DNA of 40,392 nucleotides from assembly GCA_964451325.1 (NCBI GenBank), contig CAYVHO010000021.1, positions 1-40,392 of the forward strand. The letters are read 5' to 3'. The notes under the pieces were generated by a model, which saw only the letters and a list, made by a program, of their open reading frames with translations, was not told where the DNA came from and ran no database searches. Position numbers and translations under genes: made by a program. Positions within the stretch are counted from its first letter, which is position 1. Every line of letters begins with the position of its first letter. The DNA comes from JAADHI01 sp964451325 (GTDB lineage: Bacteria > Nitrospirota > Nitrospiria > SBBL01 > JAADHI01). Positions 35,434 through 40,392 of the stretch are shown here, piece after piece.

Positions 35434-37003
35434 AGGCGAGCGTTCCTTTCACGACCAGGGTTTTTGCATCCGCTGGCATTCCCACGCTGCCCACAAGCAG
35501 CGGATTTCGTGCATCGCTTATGTCCACGACTTTCACTGCACTCGGATCGGGTACCCCAACGGCGACCAAGATATAATCCAGGGTTTCGGTGATGGCCAAA
35601 CCTTTTGCTGTTCCCCCTGTCTCAATGATACTGAGGATGTTTGCAGTCAGGGGGTTGGCGATATCAATAATGACCAGTCCCGTCGCCCCGTCTGCGACAT
35701 AGGCGCGGGTGGTGGATAAAACCAGTGCTCGCGCGACTCCGGGTGTATCTACAAACCCGGCTAAAACGGGAAGGGTCGGGTCGGAAATATCAATGATTTG
35801 AAGACCAGCCGTTCCATCTGCGAGATAGGCGAAATTCCCAGTAACTTTGACATCAATGGCAATGCCGGGCGTATCCAGAGCACCGACAATAAGGGGGTTG
35901 AGGCGATCACGAATATCCACGATCTGTAACCCAGCAGAGCCTGCAGCAACATAAGCATAATCCTGGGCCACATCAACGTTATTGGCATAACCCGGCATAT
36001 TGATCGTCGAGAGGGCGGTGGGTGCAAAAGAAGCAATCGCACCGACTGCACTGGCCGTAAATCCATTATTATTCACCGTGATCGTACAAGCGCCCTCAGC
36101 ACCTGAAAAGACTTCACCCGGGCTTGCCCCAAAACTGCAAATGCTCAGATCACTGGAACTGTAATTGCTTCCACGCTGGGTCGCGGTCAAGTCAATGGTT
36201 GTACCATCAATCAAATTCCCGGTGACGGCCAATTGCATTGAGGCCTCTCCAATGAGGGTATTGAAAGTGAGCGTGAAACTGCTTGGGTTTACTGCAATCG
36301 TACTTAAGGCCTGGGCCAAATTAAAGCTTGTGTTATCTGTGGGGTCGCTCCCGGTCTGTACTTCCAAAGCATCCTGGACACCGTCCCCATCGGTGTCGGC
36401 CAATAGTGGGTTGGTGATAAAGCCATCTGTTCCCAAATTGACTTCTTCGCCATCTTGAATGCCATCCCCATCGGTATCAGGATCCCGGGGGTTTGTGCCA
36501 AAATCGATCAGCTCTTCTTTATTGCTCAGTCCGTCTTTATCCGGGTCTTCCAGTCCATCAATCGTATTGTTGGGATCAAGTCCATTGAACAATTCAATGT
36601 CGTCCGGAATGCCGTCTCCGTCTGTATCCACGGAAAGAATGACTTGGAGACGGGTCATGCCCAGCACGCCATCGTTTGTCGCGGAAATCATCACCGTCCC
36701 GCTGGACGCTGCCGTCACAAGTCCATCGGCACTTACGGTGGCGATTAAGGGATTGCTGCTGTTGTAACTTGTGCCGCTACTGCCCAAACGAAGATCTTTT
36801 GAGCTTCCATCTGCGTATTCCCCTGTTACCGTTAAAATAATGATGGCACCCACGTTTGTCAGGCTGGTCAGTGGAGACGTGACCGTAAGCGATTTTGGAA
36901 TCGGGTCAACGACCCCCAGCGGAATATCCCCAACGACAATTACGCCATTGGCGGGCACGTTAAAAAATGCGGACTGACCGGAGATCGTTTGACCGTTCTG
37001 CAC
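35330..37003 (-). CDS. Middle frame of the surface protein (Ig, TSP3, LVIVD repeats)
   Basis: This 557-codon frame carries an Ig-like domain (about 25-120), calcium-binding TSP3 repeats (DTDGDGIPDD, DPDTDGDGIQDGEE, ADTDGDGVQDALE; about 125-225), a second Ig-like domain, and at least four LVIVD beta-propeller-type repeats (YVAAGSAGLQIVDI, YLADGTAGLQIIDI, YVADGATGLVIIDI). It has no signal peptide of its own; that part lies in the frame at 36940-37200. The last 25 residues after ALHQGGF are read in the wrong frame. Confidence 0.55.
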   Translation of the reverse strand: MQNGQTISGQSAFFNVPANGVIVVGDIPLGVVDPIPKSLTVTSPLTSLTNVGAIIILTVTGEYADGSSKDLRLGSSGTSYNSSNPLIATVSADGLVTAASSGTVMISATNDGVLGMTRLQVILSVDTDGDGIPDDIELFNGLDPNNTIDGLEDPDKDGLSNKEELIDFGTNPRDPDTDGDGIQDGEEVNLGTDGFITNPLLADTDGDGVQDALEVQTGSDPTDNTSFNLAQALSTIAVNPSSFTLTFNTLIGEASMQLAVTGNLIDGTTIDLTATQRGSNYSSSDLSICSFGASPGEVFSGAEGACTITVNNNGFTASAVGAIASFAPTALSTINMPGYANNVDVAQDYAYVAAGSAGLQIVDIRDRLNPLIVGALDTPGIAIDVKVTGNFAYLADGTAGLQIIDISDPTLPVLAGFVDTPGVARALVLSTTRAYVADGATGLVIIDIANPLTANILSIIETGGTAKGLAITETLDYILVAVGVPDPSAVKVVDISDARNPLLVGSVGMPADAKTLVVKGTLAYVALHQGGFQYCDKPCRDRSWHTLNPRRIRHWSA

Positions 37004-37200
37004 ACAGGTGGCGCGGGCACGTACCTGGCCGAAATTTGCGGGGGCGGGATGGCGTAGCTGCCATAGGGTTTAACCTGGGCGGTGCGATTGAGCACACTGA
37101 CAACACAGTTTTCATCCAAGGTCGTTTGGGCTTTGGCAAAGGGAAGTGCAAAGAACAGCATCATGCCAGTTAGAAAAACTGCTGTGTTTTTTATCCCCAT
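36940..37200 (-). CDS. Signal-peptide frame of the surface protein
   Basis: The 86-codon frame begins with a clear signal peptide (NTAVFLTGMMLFFALPFAKAQ) and a short mature part up to YGSYAIPPP. After that the frame is shifted and the residues are not meaningful. ATG 37200 is preceded by GAGG. The stop of the DsbA-like gene is 40 bp upstream on the same strand, so the two are likely co-transcribed. Confidence 0.5.
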   Translation of the reverse strand: MGIKNTAVFLTGMMLFFALPFAKAQTTLDENCVVSVLNRTAQVKPYGSYAIPPPQISARYVPAPPVCRTVKRSPVSPHFLTCPPMA

Positions 37201-37240
37201 TTTAACCTCGTTTTTAATATTTTATTGACTTGTTAATGTC

Positions 37241-39112
37241 TCAGAAGCCATTCTTTTTAATGGCTGCGTTGATCAATTTTCTAAAGGTAAGAATGTCTGG
37301 GATGCCATCAATTTTTTTCCCGTTGAGCAAAAGTGTGGGCACACCGCGGATATCATTTTGCAAACCTGCGGCCCTATCCTGCTTCAGAACTTTTTCAAAA
37401 GCTTTTTCTTCTAGTGCAAGGGCAAAAGCACTTTCATCCAGTTTGAGCTGACGCGCATAGGCCATGAGTTGTGGTTTTTTTTGTGTGCTTCTTTTGCCTA
37501 AAATTAAGGTTTGCATCTCCCAGTATTGGCCTTGTACGCCTGCGGCGAGGGCCGCTTGATGCAACAAGGGGGCATTGACATGGAAGGATTGCGGGAAATG
37601 CCGAATGCTGATACGCACTTCATCGGCATAAAGCGGTTGAATGGCTCTTAAGAGGTTCAGAGTTTTTGCCGATAAAGGACTGCTCAGGTCGATAAAGGCC
37701 TCGACCTGTACCAGGGCTTTGTCTGAGCCTAAAGCGGACAGATCCGAAGGCGGCGATAAAACAAATGCAGCGGCGGTCATGGAGGGCGAGCCCGAGCCTA
37801 GCTCTTTTTCTATAATGGATATAAAATCAGAGACCGGACGCGCGCCGGAAAGCCGCTGTCCATTTACAAAAAAGGCGGGAGTGCCACTCACGCCCAGTTG
37901 TCGGCCTTCTTGCAAATCTTGTTGTATGATCGTTTTAAAACGTCCGCTGTCCATATCGGCCGTAACTTTTTCTAGATCCAGACCCAAGGTTTTGGCATGT
38001 TTGATGAGGTGTTCGCGTTTCATTGTTTTTTGTTGCAAAAAAATTCGGTCATGCATTTCCCAGAATTTCCCCTGTTCTCCTGCGGCCAGGGCCGCTTCAT
38101 GGGCTAAGGGGGCATCGGCATGAAAAGGCAGGGGAAAGTGTTTGAAGACCCAACGCACTTTACCGGGGTATTTAAGCATAACTTTTTCAAGTGTGGGTAA
38201 AACACGATTGCAAAAGGGACATTGAAAATCGGAGAATTCGACGATTTCTATCGGGGCATCCAGTGGTCCTTTGACGAAGGCCCCTTGTGTATTAACTTTG
38301 ACAACACGGGGTAATTGGGAAGGGAGATTGGGTCTTGCCTGGGCAATAAGCGGCGGCGGGGTCAAACCCAGTGCGACATCTATAATTTGTTTGAAATCTT
38401 GTACTGAACGCGCACCCACTAGTTTTTTCCCGTTGATAAAAAAGGTGGGGGCGTTTGTTACGCCAAAACCTTTGGCTTCCTCTAGGTCATTGAGCACTTT
38501 ATTTCTGTAACGATGGGACTCAAGGGCCTGTGAAAAAAGGCCGACGTCAAGCTTCAAGTCTTTTGCGTAATCGACGAGCACCGCTTCGGTCATTTCTCCT
38601 TTGTGAGAAGACAAGCGGCTTTGCATTTCTTGAAACTGCCCCTGGGCCGCTGCGACTAACACGGCTTCATGGCCCATGACGGCATTCAAACGAAGTGGTG
38701 AGGGATAGTGTTTATAAACGATCTGGATTTCATCGGGATAGGCTGCCATGACCTGATTTAAGACGATGTTGGTTTTTGCGCAGGGGACGCAGGGAAAATC
38801 GGTATAGGCGATGATGGTTACAGTGGCATGATCGGAGCCCTTGGTTAAACTGAGAAGAGGTCGTGCTTGAGGGGCAGCAACAGAAGGACTTGCTGTGGGC
38901 AATGGTTTAGTCTTTCGCTGCGCTTTTTTTACAGGCTCCGGATTCGTGATTTGGCCCGACTGACTCACTTTTTCGTCCTTGGAGCCGACCCCGGAGATGT
39001 CGCAGCTCTCACCTTCGGCATGAGCGAGTATCGAAGTTGAGAAATAAGTAAAACAAAACGATACAACAAGCGACATAGTAAGAAAATTCAGTTTTGTTTT
39101 TTTTGATACCAT
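37241..39112 (-). CDS. Exported triple DsbA/thioredoxin-fold protein
   Basis: The 623-aa protein has a signal peptide (LTMSLVVSFCFTYFSTSILA) and three tandem DsbA-like (Thioredoxin_4) domains of about 170 residues. Domain 1 (about 85-250) has the active site CVPC at 108-111 and domain 2 (about 275-440) has CPFC at 298-301. Domain 3 (about 460-620) has SPLS at 478-481, so both catalytic cysteines are replaced by serine. Each domain keeps the cis-Pro motif (NAPTFFINGKK, GTPAFFVNGQR, GVPTLLLNGKK). DsbA-like proteins oxidise or isomerise disulfides in the periplasm; the third domain would bind but not react. Three such domains in one chain is unusual. Confidence 0.88.
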   Translation of the reverse strand: MVSKKTKLNFLTMSLVVSFCFTYFSTSILAHAEGESCDISGVGSKDEKVSQSGQITNPEPVKKAQRKTKPLPTASPSVAAPQARPLLSLTKGSDHATVTIIAYTDFPCVPCAKTNIVLNQVMAAYPDEIQIVYKHYPSPLRLNAVMGHEAVLVAAAQGQFQEMQSRLSSHKGEMTEAVLVDYAKDLKLDVGLFSQALESHRYRNKVLNDLEEAKGFGVTNAPTFFINGKKLVGARSVQDFKQIIDVALGLTPPPLIAQARPNLPSQLPRVVKVNTQGAFVKGPLDAPIEIVEFSDFQCPFCNRVLPTLEKVMLKYPGKVRWVFKHFPLPFHADAPLAHEAALAAGEQGKFWEMHDRIFLQQKTMKREHLIKHAKTLGLDLEKVTADMDSGRFKTIIQQDLQEGRQLGVSGTPAFFVNGQRLSGARPVSDFISIIEKELGSGSPSMTAAAFVLSPPSDLSALGSDKALVQVEAFIDLSSPLSAKTLNLLRAIQPLYADEVRISIRHFPQSFHVNAPLLHQAALAAGVQGQYWEMQTLILGKRSTQKKPQLMAYARQLKLDESAFALALEEKAFEKVLKQDRAAGLQNDIRGVPTLLLNGKKIDGIPDILTFRKLINAAIKKNGF

Positions 39113-39249
39113 ATTAATCCTAAAACAAAAGCTCTAGACAATCAGTCTTGGTTATTATAGACCTCCCAAAAAAATCCAGATTTTAGGTTTTCAAATGTAC
39201 TTCCCATTTCGCCAAATTTACACTGAAGCACCATTTCCCTTTAGCGAAA

Positions 39250-40032
39250 TTATTTTGGTTTTGCTTTCCGAAGCGCCCGACGCGCAGAGCGCCGAATCCC
39301 TTCCTTTCTAGTTTCATCTTCTGCTACTGCTTCAAGATATTTGATTGCATTTCGAGACCCTATGCTTCCAAGAGCAGCTATGGCCTCCTGCTCTTTCCAA
39401 AACCCGCGATCAACAATTTTTACAAGATAGGGAATAGCAATTGGGTCTTGTATGTTGCTCAGTATCCATGCAGCTTCCCTACCATCAGCAGGATTCAATC
39501 CAAGAGCAGTTTCGGAGAGTGCCTCAATGATCGTCTTTAGTTTGTCGTGATTTCTTTTTTGAACTTCAAGATGCATTGCCCCAAAGACCCGTGGAGTAAT
39601 GCCCTCACTAAAAGCTGACATTTTCCCCGGATTTAATTCAGCCTCTATGATGTACTTTCCTGGTTGAGATATTTGATACCGTTCATTTAACAAAAGTTGG
39701 TGTATGTGAGTACTTGTTGGGCTCACTAAAATATTTCCACTTTGACCCGTGCCACCCAGGGGGTATTCGGGCACTCGAATCTTTAATCCATCTGGATGAA
39801 TGATTGTGAAATTAAAATTGGCTTTGAAATCCTTTCCAAGATTGAGGTTAATTACCTCGGTCCCAACATTGAGTATGGTAAACGTAATCATAATTGGTTC
39901 ATTTAAAGTAACGCTGGGGTGTTCCAGGGAAAAGGAATAGTCGACACTTCCATCTGCTTGGGCCGTAGCATTCCCTGTAAAGATCAAACAGAGGAAAAAG
40001 ATAAGTTGTGTCACTAAAACCCCAATTTTCAT
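39250..40032 (-). CDS. Exported protein with Ig-like domain and HEAT repeats
   Basis: The 260-aa protein begins at ATG 40032 (GAGAGA just upstream); a GTG at 40077 would add 15 residues before the signal peptide and is less likely. The signal peptide ends around NATAQADG. Residues about 30-140 form a beta domain (FSLEHPSVTLNEPIMITFTI, IHPDGLKIRVPEY). Residues about 165-255 are HEAT/PBS-lyase-type repeats (AAWILSNIQDPIAIPYLV, AIAALGSIGSRNAIKYLEAV). Such repeats bind proteins. The function is unknown; the periplasm is likely. The 137 bp between this gene and the DsbA-like gene contain no gene. Confidence 0.78.
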   Translation of the reverse strand: MKIGVLVTQLIFFLCLIFTGNATAQADGSVDYSFSLEHPSVTLNEPIMITFTILNVGTEVINLNLGKDFKANFNFTIIHPDGLKIRVPEYPLGGTGQSGNILVSPTSTHIHQLLLNERYQISQPGKYIIEAELNPGKMSAFSEGITPRVFGAMHLEVQKRNHDKLKTIIEALSETALGLNPADGREAAWILSNIQDPIAIPYLVKIVDRGFWKEQEAIAALGSIGSRNAIKYLEAVAEDETRKEGIRRSARRALRKAKPK

Positions 40033-40058
40033 GATTTCTCTCAATACTTCTTTACTTT

Positions 40059-40343
40059 TTAAGGTAGGGGATTCCACTCAGATGTAACTCCATTTTTTGT
40101 TACTGTAAATTTAAAAGTACCATCAACATTTTTTGAAATAGTTCGTTGAATTGATGTGACCCCCGGAAAAAATGTTTCCTCGTTATTATTTATGTCTGTG
40201 CACCACCATTTCCATTTTTGAGTAGATGTGATCGTAATGCTGTCACCTGCAGTGTCGTAGGGTTTGACGGGGTCGCCTGGGGGGACGTGGTTGTCTGTAG
40301 TTCCTCCGAACCCTGCAGGTCCCCACTTTTCAGTGGGGTTAAT
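40059..40343 (-). pseudogene. 3' end of a secreted-type protein cut off near a transposon end
   Basis: On the minus strand an open frame runs from the right-edge repeat to TAA at 40059-40061. It reads NPTEKWGPAGFGG, then VPPGDPVKPYDTAGDSITI, a Trp-rich WKWWCTD, and ends NGVTSEWNPLP. The opening resembles the DPNDKxGPAGFG motif I recall from large cell-surface proteins. No start codon lies between the in-frame stop inside the repeat and this motif, so the N-terminus has been lost, most simply by insertion of the element to the right. A perfect hairpin CCCCACT/AGTGGGG lies at 40321-40338 inside the frame. Confidence 0.45.
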
Positions 40344-40364
40344 TAGGGCTTGCTGAAAGAGTCA
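40340..40364. repeat. Insertion-sequence end-like inverted repeat (right edge)
   Basis: The core AGGGCTTGCTGAAAGAGTC matches the left-edge copy at 30-54 in inverted orientation. Its direction is that of the left end of an element continuing past the right edge. The 28 bases beyond it are AT-rich with no recognisable content. Confidence 0.4.
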
Positions 40365-40392
40365 TAAGTTAATGATTTTAAAAAGGTTTATT

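Larger units (their letters stand above)
33814..37200 (-). pseudogene. Secreted LVIVD/TSP3/LamG surface protein broken by two frameshifts
   Basis: Three minus-strand frames join into one gene of about 1129 codons: 37200 to about 37042, then to about 35410, then to 33814. The first switch is in a G5 run at 37040-37044, where one extra base restores PPPANFGQVRARATC. The second is at AAA 35408-35410, where removing one base restores ALHQGGFSIVTNPVVIG. The order is signal peptide, bacterial Ig-like domain, thrombospondin-type-3 calcium repeats, a second Ig-like domain, LVIVD repeats, another Ig-like domain, a carboxypeptidase-regulatory-like fold and a LamG domain. GAGG lies 7 nt before the start. 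The breaks could be real or sequencing errors in homopolymers. Confidence 0.8.

Overview
The window looks like part of a Gram-negative bacterial genome of moderate GC. There are many Sec signal peptides, periplasmic DsbA-like proteins, a Kef-type antiporter, an AddAB-type helicase-nuclease and a Tn3-family transposon. Large secreted YD/RHS, IPT, LVIVD and thrombospondin-type-3 proteins recall aquatic Deltaproteobacteria-like, Nitrospirota or Nitrospinota genomes, but I cannot fix the taxon. I saw no rRNA, tRNA or CRISPR array. Both window edges carry the same 25-bp transposon-end-like sequence facing outward, so the window may be a contig that breaks at insertion-sequence copies.

Positions 150-14897 form a polymorphic-toxin locus. 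A 2575-aa secreted RHS protein ends in a variable toxin tip and is followed at once by a small probable immunity gene. Two displaced tip cassettes come next. Cassette 2 (8614-10768) is a short RHS tip plus toxin, split by a 1403-bp IS256-family element with a perfect 8-bp target duplication; removing the IS on paper restores one open frame into a Gly/Ala- then Lys-rich tip, followed by a TPR gene. Cassette 3 (11617-14241) carries about 1.7 kb of gap-free homology to the first RHS gene, then a tip with a lipase-like Ser-Asp-His arrangement, followed by an exported partner protein. Palindromic elements with GGGGTC ends sit just upstream of both displaced cassettes. An 844-bp stretch shared by RHS copies 1 and 3 has no differences while its flanks differ by 4-7 percent, which points to recent gene conversion.

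Positions 14967-17246 hold two more secreted proteins (YD plus IPT, and a glycine-rich protein). A Tn3-type module (serine resolvase and transposase, divergent) occupies about 17248-21001 and abuts the 3' remnant of a probable D-glycerate 3-kinase gene. Positions 21550-26325 are a mixed accessory stretch: an orphan hypothetical gene, a P-loop ATPase, a HxlR-type regulator with a CPA2/Kef antiporter, and a BrnT/BrnA toxin-antitoxin pair.

Positions 26504-33087 encode addB-addA, overlapping by 4 nt, followed by a PAS protein with two CxxC pairs. The rest, on the minus strand, is a set of exported proteins: a large LVIVD/TSP3/LamG surface protein broken by two single-base frameshifts, a triple DsbA-like protein whose third active site is SxxS, a HEAT-repeat protein, and the 3' end of a secreted protein cut off next to the right-edge transposon end.
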